Below, piece by piece: positions 14,975 to 23,810 of a stretch of 43,654 bases of DNA. Origin of the DNA: a virus; IMG/VR virus record IMGVR_UViG_3300019776_000691, positions 1-43,654 of that record, one strand, 5' to 3'. The position numbers and the translations under genes were made by a program. How positions within the stretch are numbered: position 1 is the first letter of the stretch; each line of letters begins with the position of its first letter. The notes beneath the pieces were generated by a model. That model was not told where the DNA came from. It was given only the letters and a program-made list of their open reading frames with translations, and did not search any database.

Positions 14975-17251
14975 TTATTTCCAGAGGTAATACTTGGTGT
15001 CGATGCCAGCCACCGAAGTAATGGTTTTGAAACCGGCAGCCAAATCGGAGGGAGTCCACCGAACCGCGCCTCCAGAATCAGGGTTTGGTAAGTCGTAGCC
15101 CATGCCGTCCGCATCTGCATAAATGCTGCCGGGCATTGCTGTGCGCGGCACTTTGACGTAAACGCGCCCTCCAGTATCTGACCACCAGCCAGCCAGCTCC
15201 ATGCGTGGCAGCGCTTGGGATGGGCCGGTCACTGGGGCGTCTGGGGTGACTGGTTCGCGGGTGGTGATTACCGGCGGTGGTGGCGTGGTGGGCCACGCGG
15301 GGGCCACTTGAGCGATTGCAGGCCCAACCCGAACAGAATTTGTTTCGGCAAATACAACGCCGTCTTGGTCTTTAATTTTCAGTGTAAAAAACAAATTAGG
15401 GCAAGCTGCATCCACGGTCAAATCAAAGTTACTTGTGTTAAGCCCCCCTGCTTGCGCAAGCATTTCAAATGTGCCAGACGACGCTCCAAACACCACAGAA
15501 TCATCACTTGCACTAGGCACATCCACAGTCCATGTGTAAATGCCTTGCACTCTGGGAGGCGCAGATCGAGCAAAAAAACCAACTACACCCCCCGGAGATA
15601 CGTAGTCTGTGTTTGCATAAATAGCTCCCCCCGTATTAGTAGTGACCCCAACCGCTACCGTGTTTGCTGCCTCTGCCCCACTACTCGAAACAATCTCAGA
15701 AGTGCCCGACGACGCCGACACCGTGCGGGTAGTAATCCAACGCAGCGTTATCGAGTTGGGTGCAGGCACCTCAGATAGCACCAAGCTGCCAAAGCCCCCA
15801 GCATCTATCGCCGGGGCGTTGAAATTCTCGGTGCGCGTGCTGGTGTACTCATACGCTGTCTGGAATTCGCCACCGGCATCAATCATGGCCGTGGGCCGCA
15901 GGTAAATTTTGCCGCTGGCGTAGTCAATCTCGCCAGCAGCATGGCCGGTAAACGCGCCACTGCCGTTGTCCGTGGCCGTTTTAAGCACCCCACCAGACAT
16001 CCATGTCACCACCACCGATCCGGGTTTGATGCCTTGGTGGGGCATGGCCCATGCAAACTCTGGTGCGCGGTATCCCGCTTGGCCGCTGCGGTTTGTATAG
16101 GCGCTTTTTTCGCCGTGGCTGATGGTGATGGAGCTGCCAATATCGGGCACGCTTTTGAGCGTGATATTGAGCGCGCCCGTCAAGTAATTGACAGAGCCGC
16201 TACCTTGGCCGGTAATGCGCCCTTCGCCGTTGTCGGTCAGCGTGTAGCGGTTGCCCAGACTCCAAAAGTCCACAAACACCGTGCCGGGGGCTGGCAAGGG
16301 CTTGAGCAGGGCCACATGCACCATGCCAGAGTTTTCTTCCAAAATGCGGATACGCTGGGTGTGCGGCGTAATGCCCACTTTCACCTCGCGGGGCGTGCTG
16401 GCCAGCGTGAGTGTTTGCCGGGCGCTGGGGTACTGATCAACGCTGGCTACATCGGTGCGGCTGTTGGGCACAATTTGCGTATAGACGCTGGCCACCTCTA
16501 GCCAGACATCATTCATGGCTGTGGCGTGCGCGAGTCTGCTGGCACCGTAAAACATGCCGCTGTCTGAATAGACGGTTTCGCGGATCATGGTTTTGGTGCT
16601 GCTACGCGCAAAGGTGCGCGAGGGCGGCGAGCCGGGGTAGTCGTGCATCAGGCCGTCAAACAGCTCACAGGTAGTTACCTGCGCCAAATAATCGACCGGG
16701 CCGCTTCCGGTATTGTCCGTAAACATGCGCTGCTCAGTGGTGGTGGCTTTGATACGCACGCGCTGGCGGCGCTCGGTGCTTTTGCCTTCATCAAAAATCA
16801 GCAGGTAGGTGCGGCCAATGGTTGGCGGCACAGTGCCGGGGCGTTGCAGTACCGTGAGACTGCGCATGGTCTCGAAATGGTTTTCGAGCAGGTAGCCATT
16901 CCACTCGGTACCGGCAGACATGCCCGACTCAATCCGCTTGACAATATCGGCACGGGTAGCAAACGGGTTTTTAAGCGTCAACAGGGTGATGCTGATGTTG
17001 GGGTCGTCTGGGGGTTGGGCCAAAATCACATTGCCACCCAGCAACGGTGTGCTATCGCTGTTGCGCAGTATGCTGAAGATTTGGTAAATCTCCGTTCTGC
17101 CTACAGTTCGGGTCTCTTCGCTGAGGTCAGGGAAAATTTCGTTACTGCGGCCACTGGTCAGCAGTTGTGCAGACGGTGGCCCACCACCTTCGGGCACGTC
17201 AGCCATATTGGCAGAACGGGCAAAGCGAATATCGCCAGCAAGCAGGGGCAT
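14975..17251 (-). CDS. Large baseplate protein (758 aa)
   Basis: It begins MPLLAGDIRFARSANMADVPEGGG and contains ISITLLTLKNPFATRADIVKRIESGMSAGTEWNGYLLENHF. These blocks are typical of a large tail protein family in Mu-like and beta-proteobacterial phages (recalled, not searched). Two internal beta repeats have the form GxVxVxxW...TDNGxGxxTGxxxGxxxYxxGxxxl: one near residue 345 and one near 415. A Pro/Thr-rich segment (TTPPPPVITTREPVTPDAPV) links to a C-terminal domain. It stops 3 nt before the start of the 636-aa neighbour. Confidence 0.68.
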   Translation of the reverse strand: MPLLAGDIRFARSANMADVPEGGGPPSAQLLTSGRSNEIFPDLSEETRTVGRTEIYQIFSILRNSDSTPLLGGNVILAQPPDDPNISITLLTLKNPFATRADIVKRIESGMSAGTEWNGYLLENHFETMRSLTVLQRPGTVPPTIGRTYLLIFDEGKSTERRQRVRIKATTTEQRMFTDNTGSGPVDYLAQVTTCELFDGLMHDYPGSPPSRTFARSSTKTMIRETVYSDSGMFYGASRLAHATAMNDVWLEVASVYTQIVPNSRTDVASVDQYPSARQTLTLASTPREVKVGITPHTQRIRILEENSGMVHVALLKPLPAPGTVFVDFWSLGNRYTLTDNGEGRITGQGSGSVNYLTGALNITLKSVPDIGSSITISHGEKSAYTNRSGQAGYRAPEFAWAMPHQGIKPGSVVVTWMSGGVLKTATDNGSGAFTGHAAGEIDYASGKIYLRPTAMIDAGGEFQTAYEYTSTRTENFNAPAIDAGGFGSLVLSEVPAPNSITLRWITTRTVSASSGTSEIVSSSGAEAANTVAVGVTTNTGGAIYANTDYVSPGGVVGFFARSAPPRVQGIYTWTVDVPSASDDSVVFGASSGTFEMLAQAGGLNTSNFDLTVDAACPNLFFTLKIKDQDGVVFAETNSVRVGPAIAQVAPAWPTTPPPPVITTREPVTPDAPVTGPSQALPRMELAGWWSDTGGRVYVKVPRTAMPGSIYADADGMGYDLPNPDSGGAVRWTPSDLAAGFKTITSVAGIDTKYYLWK

Positions 17252-17254
17252 GGG

Positions 17255-17653
17255 TTAAATCTCCAGAAAATGGAACATGGGCAGGTACTTCAGCTCAGAA
17301 GTAATTGCGCCGTCCAGCAACCTCCAAGTGGGGCTGGCCGAAAAGCCGCCTTTGGCATGGTCAAAAATCACGGTGCGTGCAATGCCCCGTAGGGTTAGTA
17401 CAAACTCAGCATCGGGCAGCGCTGCCCACGTTTGCAACGTGATGCAGTCATCGCGGCGCAGCCACACCTTGGTGACTGTCCCGTCAAGCGTGATGGGCCG
17501 TCCAGCCTGCTTGACAGCCACGTCAATCAGAAAAGCGCCATTCGTGCTGTAAGCGCTGGCCTGATCGACGGGCGTCCACTCAAACTCGTTCGTCCAATCC
17601 AGCCGGTCGCTGATGTCTAGGGTGGTAGTGCCATAGGCAAGGGTGATGCTCAT
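17255..17653 (-). CDS. Distal-tail-like protein downstream of tape measure
   Basis: A 132-aa beta-rich protein (MSITLAYGTTTLDISDRLDWTNEFEWTPVDQ...). Its ATG overlaps the tape-measure stop (ATGA, 17650-17653). Position directly after the tape measure and the pattern ...GRPITLDGT...WLRRDDCITLQTWAALPDAEFVLTLRG fit a small distal-tail or tail-tip adaptor. Exact family is not recognised. Translation is probably coupled to the tape measure. Confidence 0.65.
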   Translation of the reverse strand: MSITLAYGTTTLDISDRLDWTNEFEWTPVDQASAYSTNGAFLIDVAVKQAGRPITLDGTVTKVWLRRDDCITLQTWAALPDAEFVLTLRGIARTVIFDHAKGGFSASPTWRLLDGAITSELKYLPMFHFLEI

Positions 17654-20600
17654 TGGGCTACCCCGGCAGCGCTAGTGAGGGCACGCAGCATGGATTCCAG
17701 CTGCGCTTGGTCGCTGGGGTTGTCAAATTTGGCTGTGGCCCGGCCTATGCCGGGGATAGTGATGTGGCTGACGTGGGTAGGCGCAGGGGTAATACCCATG
17801 CTGCCGCCTTGGCCCCCGGTTTGCGGGGGCGTGGGGGCTGGGGTAGGTGCTGGCGTTGTAACTGGGGTGGAGGTAGGTACAGGGGCAGGCAGCGCTGGCG
17901 GGCGTTGTGTGGTGGACTGCTTTTCAAGACGCTCGACAGCGTCTCCAATCCGCTTTGTAGATTGACCAGACTCCTTTTGCTGGTTTGCGGCCTGCTCCGC
18001 ATCCAGTTCGTTTTGCTGGCGAAGCTGGTTAAGCTCATTCCAGAAGGCGTTGTTGTCAAACATGGGGCCGCCTTGCCGGGGTGCGTATTGGTCGGCTAAT
18101 CGCCTGGATTGTTCCGCTGTCAGGCCAGCGTCTTTGGCCTTGTTGTATAGCGAGGCTTGGGTTTCTGCGGTTACCACAATGCGGTTGCCGTTGGCGTCTA
18201 CCGAGTAGCCTTCTTTGTCAACCTTCCAATACTTGCGCTTTGCCTCAGCTGCTGCCTCAATGGCTTCCGTTTCTTCTTTTAGTAGCTCAATTTGACGCTT
18301 GGTGTAATCAGCAGACAGCGTGTACTGCATCATGATTTTTTCCCAAGCGTCAGACCTGCGGTTTGTAGCAGCCGTGTTTGCGTTGGTTGCTGCGGTGTGC
18401 TGGCCGATAGCCCCGGTGCCGGTGCTTAGAGCGCGAATCTCGGCTTCTAGCGCCTTGGTGGATTGCCCTGTAGCGTTTGCCAGATTGACCTTGGCTTGCG
18501 CAGTCTTAATTGCCACTTCCAGCTCAGTCCGTTTGGCGTCGGTCAAGTCGCCTGACGCTTTTAGCTCAGCCATTTTGGCTTGGGCCACAGCTATTGCACC
18601 TTCGGCTTCAATCTTCTGAACAGCCACCGTGGCCTTGATAATTTCAATCTCTATCCGCTTGAGGTCGATTTTCAGGCGGGTAGCTGTAGCCTCATCACCC
18701 TGCGCTTCAGCCACTGCGATAGCGGCGCTAACGCTTGCCTTTTTTAGGGTTAGGGCCGACAGCGCGAGTTCGGCATCTGCTTTTTCCAGTTGTGCCTTGC
18801 GCTCAAGTGCAACAGACGTGCCCTCTACAGCCTTGGAAAGTTCCTTATTGGCGGCTGCGTTTTGCTGAGTTGCTACACTGGCCTGCTTGCTTATGGCCTC
18901 GCCTTCCTTGATCTTGGCATTGATTTCTTGATGTAGCCTGCTTACCGCCTCCCAATCCCCAGTCTTGATGGCTTGGGCGTATTCAGCCTTCAGTTCCTTG
19001 ATGGCCTTGGAGTTTTCCGCCAAAGCCAAAGCATGCTTTTGAGCAGCAATGGCGGCAGCCGTATCCGCTTCCTCTTTTTTAGTGGCAGCCTCGATAGCAG
19101 CATAAGCCGCCTCTGATTCCTTGCGCAAGGCTTCGCGCAACACCTCCACTGCGTCCGCGCCTTGCGTTGTAGCTACCTTGGTTTCTTGCGCTGCATTTGC
19201 AAGCCCCTCAAAACCCGATACCGCTGTCTCTGCGCTATCGGCCATGTCGTTGAACGCTTCGACAGCCTTTACCCGCATGGCTACCGACGCCTCGCCAAAG
19301 CCTTGGGCCGTGCTGCGTGCATCTTCGGCTGCGAGCTTGAACGACTCGGACAATTCGCCAAAGGTGATTTTTGCCAGTCCATCGCGGATAGTGGCCACGC
19401 CCAGCATGACATCACGGGCCACACCAGCAAACGCCTCCCCGATGCTATAGATGCCGGTCAGCACGAAATTGGTGCCAGCAGACATCACGCCATAGGCTAG
19501 TTTGACGATGTTGCCCGCGTTGGTAGCGTACCCGCTGATCTTGTCAAAAACCTCATTGGCATGCGAGACGAATGTCTGCATATCCGCTGCGGTTTTGTTG
19601 AAGTCAAAGCTCGCAGAAAATTGGCGCACCCATTCAATGGCGCTTTGAAACGCCGTGGCTAGTGCCGTCCCGAACTTGGCAATGGTGCCGTTATCTACAG
19701 CCACACGCAGCGCGGCAGTTAGCTCCTCCACGCCAGCTTTGAGCACCGGCAATACGGGTGTGCCCAGCGTATTTTTTACGCCATCCCACGCACTGCTCAG
19801 CCCCTTGAGTGCCCCGTTAAGGTTGTCACCCATGATCTTGGCTGTAGCGGCAGCGCTGCCTTCTGCGCCTTTGAGCTTGGTGCGCAATTCCTCCAGCGCC
19901 GGTATGCCAAGGTTAAGCGCCGCCTGCAATGCAGGCCCAGCCTCTAAGCCTACCGCGCGGATTGCTTCTGCACCGTTGGGGCCAGCCGCTGCCAGTTGCT
20001 TTAATGCCTGGTCAAAGTCCCGCGTGTTAATCCCCAGCGCCGACAGCTCTTCACGGAACTTGCTGGCCGGGTCAGAGAACTGGGCCAAGATGCTATTGAG
20101 CGCCGTACCCGCCCGGCTGGCGTCAATGCCAGCGTTTGCGAACTGCGCCATGATGGCCACAGTGCTTTCCAGTGGCAGGTTGAGGCTTTTGGCGATGGGG
20201 GCTGCGTAGCTCAAAGCTTCGGCCAAGCCAGTGATGCTGGTGCGCGAGGCATTGGCTCCCATAGCCAGCACGTCGGCCACCCGGCCAGATTCCTCAAATT
20301 TCAGGCCCATGCCCATGACTACGCCAGTCAGGCGCTCGGAGGCGTCAGCAAGCGACACGCCCCCAGCTTGGGCCATGTTCATCACAGCAGGCAATGCTGC
20401 GATGGCCTGCTCACTGTTCAAGCCTGCCTTGGCTAGGTTTTCCAGTGCAGATGCTGCCTCAATGGCCGTAAATTTTGTGGTGGCCCCGGCTTGTTCCGCC
20501 GCCACTTTCAGCTTTTCGAGTTCAGCGCCGCTAGTGTTGGTAGCAGCCTGCACCCGGCTCATGGCCTCTTCAAAATTGCCCGCGCCTGTGATAACGTTGC

Positions 20601-20730
20601 TAAAAGCATTGACACCAAAATAGCCAGCAATAGCCGCAGCGATGGCCGTCATCTTGGCGTTCAATCCATCAAACACCTTGGATGCGTTGTCCTTGGCGTT
20701 GAGAACAATTTCAATGGGCTTGAGTGCCAT
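17650..20730 (-). CDS. Phage tail tape measure protein, TP901-type core
   Basis: The 1026-aa protein has a typical N-terminal TP901 tape-measure core (residues about 40-330: NFEEAMSRVQAATNTSGAELEKLKVAAEQAGATTKFTAIEAASALENLAKAG ... GTALNSILAQFSDPASKF). A long Ala/Lys/Glu helical region (500-850) follows, then a Pro/Thr-rich stretch (PPALPAPVPTSTPVTTPAPTPAP) and a short C-terminal beta tail. By the usual tape-measure scaling (about 1.5 angstrom per residue), a tail of roughly 150 nm is expected. It follows the tube gene with only a 92-bp gap and no chaperone genes. Confidence 0.92.
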   Translation of the reverse strand: MALKPIEIVLNAKDNASKVFDGLNAKMTAIAAAIAGYFGVNAFSNVITGAGNFEEAMSRVQAATNTSGAELEKLKVAAEQAGATTKFTAIEAASALENLAKAGLNSEQAIAALPAVMNMAQAGGVSLADASERLTGVVMGMGLKFEESGRVADVLAMGANASRTSITGLAEALSYAAPIAKSLNLPLESTVAIMAQFANAGIDASRAGTALNSILAQFSDPASKFREELSALGINTRDFDQALKQLAAAGPNGAEAIRAVGLEAGPALQAALNLGIPALEELRTKLKGAEGSAAATAKIMGDNLNGALKGLSSAWDGVKNTLGTPVLPVLKAGVEELTAALRVAVDNGTIAKFGTALATAFQSAIEWVRQFSASFDFNKTAADMQTFVSHANEVFDKISGYATNAGNIVKLAYGVMSAGTNFVLTGIYSIGEAFAGVARDVMLGVATIRDGLAKITFGELSESFKLAAEDARSTAQGFGEASVAMRVKAVEAFNDMADSAETAVSGFEGLANAAQETKVATTQGADAVEVLREALRKESEAAYAAIEAATKKEEADTAAAIAAQKHALALAENSKAIKELKAEYAQAIKTGDWEAVSRLHQEINAKIKEGEAISKQASVATQQNAAANKELSKAVEGTSVALERKAQLEKADAELALSALTLKKASVSAAIAVAEAQGDEATATRLKIDLKRIEIEIIKATVAVQKIEAEGAIAVAQAKMAELKASGDLTDAKRTELEVAIKTAQAKVNLANATGQSTKALEAEIRALSTGTGAIGQHTAATNANTAATNRRSDAWEKIMMQYTLSADYTKRQIELLKEETEAIEAAAEAKRKYWKVDKEGYSVDANGNRIVVTAETQASLYNKAKDAGLTAEQSRRLADQYAPRQGGPMFDNNAFWNELNQLRQQNELDAEQAANQQKESGQSTKRIGDAVERLEKQSTTQRPPALPAPVPTSTPVTTPAPTPAPTPPQTGGQGGSMGITPAPTHVSHITIPGIGRATAKFDNPSDQAQLESMLRALTSAAGVAQ

Positions 20731-20774
20731 AGCGTTTAGGTATCAGTTCTGAGGTGAAGGCAATGCAGCAGCCC

Positions 20775-20798
20775 GCACTGCCATGTTTTTGGCAGTGC
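20775..20798 (-). promoter_or_regulatory. Strong hairpin between tail tube and tape measure
   Basis: GCACTGCC (20775-20782) and GGCAGTGC (20791-20798) form a perfect 8-bp stem with an 8-nt loop, extendable to AGCC/GCT outside. It sits in the 92-bp gap where tail-assembly chaperone genes would be expected. There is no U-run after it on the minus strand. It may be an RNA-stability or attenuation element lowering tape-measure expression relative to the abundant tube protein, rather than a full terminator. Confidence 0.5.
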
Positions 20799-20822
20799 TA
20801 CGGCTATCGAACGTGGACTGGG

Positions 20823-21584
20823 TTAGACGAAGCTGGTGCGGTAGTAGCGGCTGATGCCCACACCCGTCTTGGTGTGATCGAGGAGCACCGAGCCCTCTAC
20901 CTCAAGCTCGCCAAAATCCTTGTTAATCAGGGCCAAGGTTTTGGTCACAGACTGGCTGACACGGAAGATTTCCACGCGCTGGGGCTTGCCGTTGCCCACT
21001 GAGTTCAGGCCGCCAAACACCAGTTCGAGTTCCACAGCTTTGGTGGTCAGCGCTTCGATGTTGGCGTACTCACCGTGGCTGTATGAAATCCACAACTTGG
21101 CTGCTTCGTCAATGTCTTTCGCTGTGGGCAGTAGCAAGATGCCTTCGGGACGCACTTCAAAATTGTCGATAGCATCTACGGGGGTGGCAGTTGCTTTGTC
21201 TGCACCCATCTTCACAACCACATTAGTCGGCTGGATGTGGGCCAGTGGCAGTAGGCCACCCAGTGAGGCGGTAAATGGCTCATCCACTATGGCCCCAGCG
21301 GCTACCAGTGCGGCAGTGCCCAGCACGGCGCGGCACAGATTGATGGTGTTCAGATCAGCCATCTTCATTTTCATCGTCACCTCAGTGACGCGGCGGTCTT
21401 CGGCATGGGTGCCGCCGCCCAAGGCGGTCATGTCGTCCTGCTTTTGCACATCTTCTTTGTGCTCCAGCACAAGCTCCTTAACGTTGCCAACTGGCATGTG
21501 GGCTGTAGCAGAGCCGCGAACACGGGCATACAGTTGCCCCACCATCTTGGAGGGGCGATAAGTTTGGGTCAGAACATTGCTCAT
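20823..21584 (-). CDS. Major tail tube protein
   Basis: The 253-aa protein (MSNVLTQTYRPSKMVGQLYARVRG...) has the tube-protein pattern: N-terminal strand, central EHKEDVQKQDDMTALGGGTHAEDRRVTEVTMKMKMADL, and C-terminal YANIEALTTKAVELELVFGGLNSVGNGKPQRVEIFRVSQSVTKTLALI...LEVEGSVLLD. These match the major tail/tube family of siphoviruses with lambda-like heads. Position between the tail terminator and tape measure is as expected. It should be one of the most abundant virion proteins. Confidence 0.82.
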   Translation of the reverse strand: MSNVLTQTYRPSKMVGQLYARVRGSATAHMPVGNVKELVLEHKEDVQKQDDMTALGGGTHAEDRRVTEVTMKMKMADLNTINLCRAVLGTAALVAAGAIVDEPFTASLGGLLPLAHIQPTNVVVKMGADKATATPVDAIDNFEVRPEGILLLPTAKDIDEAAKLWISYSHGEYANIEALTTKAVELELVFGGLNSVGNGKPQRVEIFRVSQSVTKTLALINKDFGELEVEGSVLLDHTKTGVGISRYYRTSFV

Positions 21585-21592
21585 GGTGGTGT

Positions 21593-22015
21593 CTATTGGT
21601 CAGTGAAAGAGCAGCCGTGGAACGTGGTGCTGCTGGTAAACGAGGCGATGTAAGAGTCGTAGCCGCCTTCTTGGTACAGTTGGTTTCGCACACCGATAAG
21701 AGCGATGCGGCCATAGAACTTCTCGCCAATCTGGTTGGGGTGCCAGTTGTGCAGGCGTGCAATCACTGTTTCCAGTGCTGCATCGAGCAGCGCATCCGAA
21801 TCGTCAGAATTGCGATGGATCAGCCGCAGGTCATACACCGGCACCAAGCCCACCGGGCGGTTTTCGCTGTCTTCGGCAGGCGCTTGTGAAAAGCTGATTT
21901 CCACAGCCGGGGTGCTTTGGCGCTCTTGGGTGTCGGTGTACTTACGCACGGCCCAGCCCGACAGTTGGGGTGCTGCTTTGAGGCGTTCCATCATGGGGGT
22001 AATCAGGGAACGCAT
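21593..22015 (-). CDS. Tail terminator / tail completion protein (gpU-like)
   Basis: A 140-aa protein (MRSLITPMMERLKAAPQLSGWAVRKYTDTQERQSTPAVEISF...) with the alpha/beta pattern of tail-terminator proteins. It has an N-terminal helix, a beta region, VPVYDLRLIHRNSDD, a helix DALLDAALETVIARLHNW, and a C-terminal beta hairpin. It sits between the head-tail joining gene and the tube gene, the canonical position of lambda gpU. It caps the tail tube and joins it to the head. Confidence 0.72.
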   Translation of the reverse strand: MRSLITPMMERLKAAPQLSGWAVRKYTDTQERQSTPAVEISFSQAPAEDSENRPVGLVPVYDLRLIHRNSDDSDALLDAALETVIARLHNWHPNQIGEKFYGRIALIGVRNQLYQEGGYDSYIASFTSSTTFHGCSFTDQ

Positions 22016-22018
22016 GGC

Positions 22019-22339
22019 CTACTCCTTGGGGTAGAGCGGGACGCGCACCCAGCCGCTGGAGTCGGGTTGCACAGGGCCAGAGACGATATAGATGACGCCA
22101 TCAATCACCAACTCATCAGCCTTGGCCAAGCCGGGGGCATGGCTCAGACTGAAAGAGCAGGAATAGCCGGTGGCATCGAGCGCACCATCAAACGGGTCGT
22201 CCCCAGCACGGGTAAAAAGTACCCCAAAGGGCGTGCCATCTTGGTACACCGCCACGGCGTTGGACAGGAGATGCTCCACCGACTGGTTGATAAGTGCATC
22301 GACGCCCGCAAAAGGAGCCAGCGTGCTGGTATCAGGCAT
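22019..22339 (-). CDS. Head-tail joining protein (lambda FII-like)
   Basis: The 106-aa protein (MPDTSTLAPFAGVDALINQSVEHLLSNAVAVYQDGTPFGVLF...) has the small-beta-barrel pattern of the FII/head-tail attachment family (AVYQDGTPFGVLFTRAGDDPFDGALDATGYSCSFSLSHAPGLAKADELVIDG). It follows the major capsid gene by 13 nt and precedes the tail terminator. It completes the connector and prepares heads for tail joining. Confidence 0.75.
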   Translation of the reverse strand: MPDTSTLAPFAGVDALINQSVEHLLSNAVAVYQDGTPFGVLFTRAGDDPFDGALDATGYSCSFSLSHAPGLAKADELVIDGVIYIVSGPVQPDSSGWVRVPLYPKE

Positions 22340-22352
22340 GGCGATCTCCAGA

Positions 22353-23393
22353 TCAGGCGCGCTTGCCGCGTAGCAACATGCCGGGGCGGGTACACATGAA
22401 CAGTGGGTAGCTGTAGACCTCTGGGCGCACCCAAGCTTGGCGATCCTTGTCCTGCACCACCATCGCGTACACGTCTTGGCCCGGTGTATTCACAAAGGGC
22501 AAGAATTCTGCGGGCGAGAAACCAGCAATGAACGCATCGGGCGCGTTGACTGGGAAGAACTTGCACTTGTCCGATGCCACGGCCACCGTGCTGCCGTCAT
22601 CCGTGCCCCGGTAGTTCACAAAGACGATGTTGCCGTAGGTAAAGGTGCCAAAGGCTTGCCCAACGTTGTTGCGCAAGTCGCTGGCTTCTTGCTGGTTGAG
22701 GTAGGTGCTGCGGGTTTCTTTGTTCTGGGTGAGGTCGTCAAAGAAGTTGTCACCGCACAGGGCCATTGGATAGGTTTGGCCGTTGATCCATGCCCCGGCG
22801 CTGGCCTTGACCATTGCCCGGATGACCTGATTGCACTTCTTGCGAATAGCGCCATCATCAGCATTGGCATTGCCCAGATCAAAATTGATCTCAGCAGGTT
22901 GGCTGATATCGAACTGGTCGAACCAGTTGAACAGCACCTTGCCATCCACATCAGTGACGACGCCCTGCACGGCCCCCAGACGCATGTTTTCGTGGGTCAG
23001 CTCTACCGCAGCACGCAGGCCCGTTTTGCCATCCATGATGTTGGCCACCTCTTGCTGCACAGCCACCAGTTCCGAGGTAGTGCCAAAGGCCCGGATGCCG
23101 TCGATCTCAGAGGCTTGAAGGGTTTTGCCACGGGCAATACGCACGGTGCGAAATTCCCGTGCGGTCGTGTTTTCGCCTCGGCCTTCTTCGATGGGGCTGC
23201 CTCGTTCGCTGGTCTGGATGAGCGACAGTACGCCACCTTTGCTTTCCACCGAAATGGACTTGGTACGCACCCGTTTAGGCGTGAACACGGCCAGCGAACC
23301 CAAAAAGCGCGGAACGTAAGGTGCTTCCTGAATCGCCGCAGACAGCGATGTCATGTGAAAGCGCGAGTGGTTAAAAACTGCAATATCTGCCAT
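22353..23393 (-). CDS. Major capsid protein, lambda gpE family
   Basis: The 346-aa protein fits the phage E major-capsid family in length (lambda gpE 341 aa). It has characteristic blocks VFTPKRVRTKSISVESKGGVLSLIQTSERGSPIEEGRGENTTAREFRTVRIARGKTLQASEIDGIRAFGT and a C-terminal KCKFFPVNAPDAFIAGFSPAEFLPFVNTPG...EVYSYPLFMCTRPGMLLRGKRA. It forms the icosahedral shell with the decoration protein encoded directly upstream in transcription order. No signal or truncation is seen. Confidence 0.93.
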   Translation of the reverse strand: MADIAVFNHSRFHMTSLSAAIQEAPYVPRFLGSLAVFTPKRVRTKSISVESKGGVLSLIQTSERGSPIEEGRGENTTAREFRTVRIARGKTLQASEIDGIRAFGTTSELVAVQQEVANIMDGKTGLRAAVELTHENMRLGAVQGVVTDVDGKVLFNWFDQFDISQPAEINFDLGNANADDGAIRKKCNQVIRAMVKASAGAWINGQTYPMALCGDNFFDDLTQNKETRSTYLNQQEASDLRNNVGQAFGTFTYGNIVFVNYRGTDDGSTVAVASDKCKFFPVNAPDAFIAGFSPAEFLPFVNTPGQDVYAMVVQDKDRQAWVRPEVYSYPLFMCTRPGMLLRGKRA

Positions 23394-23419
23394 GTGGTGG
23401 CCTCGTCCTTTCCGCGCGG

Positions 23420-23791
23420 TTAGCGCGCAACAATGCCCAGTGGCTCAAGTTCAGCCAAGGCGGTAGATTTCTGTTCAGGGGTGATGCCGGTGGGCCAGAT
23501 CAGGGCGTGACCGACCACTTCGGTGTCGCGGGCGGTAATGACGGCAGGCTGTGCGGCGGTGATGGCATCGACTGCGGCAAACAGTACGGCCACCGCCTTT
23601 TCGCTGCCGTCAGCAGGAGCTGCTGCCGGGTCAAGTTGCACCAGTTCGCCAGAGGCGGTCAGGCGGCCCAGCACGGTGCCCGGTTGCAGGTTCTGACCCA
23701 TCGCCAGCGTCTCGACTTCGCGTGAGCGGGTGCCATTGGCCTCGCTGGCGATATAGCCGCCGTTGCGGGGGCCATCGGTGTAGGTAGTCAT
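23420..23791 (-). CDS. Head decoration protein, lambda gpD family
   Basis: A 123-aa protein with the gpD pattern: flexible polar N-terminus (MTTYTDGPRNGGYIASEANGTRSREVETL), then LQPGTVLGRLTASGELVQLDPAAADGSEKAVAVLFAAVDA and ALIWPTGITPEQKSTALAELEPLGIVAR. It trimerises on the expanded capsid to stabilise it. It lies between the protease/scaffold gene and the major capsid gene, as in lambda. Confidence 0.93.
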   Translation of the reverse strand: MTTYTDGPRNGGYIASEANGTRSREVETLAMGQNLQPGTVLGRLTASGELVQLDPAAAPADGSEKAVAVLFAAVDAITAAQPAVITARDTEVVGHALIWPTGITPEQKSTALAELEPLGIVAR

Positions 23792-23810
23792 CGGTGGTGT
23801 TCCTTATCAA

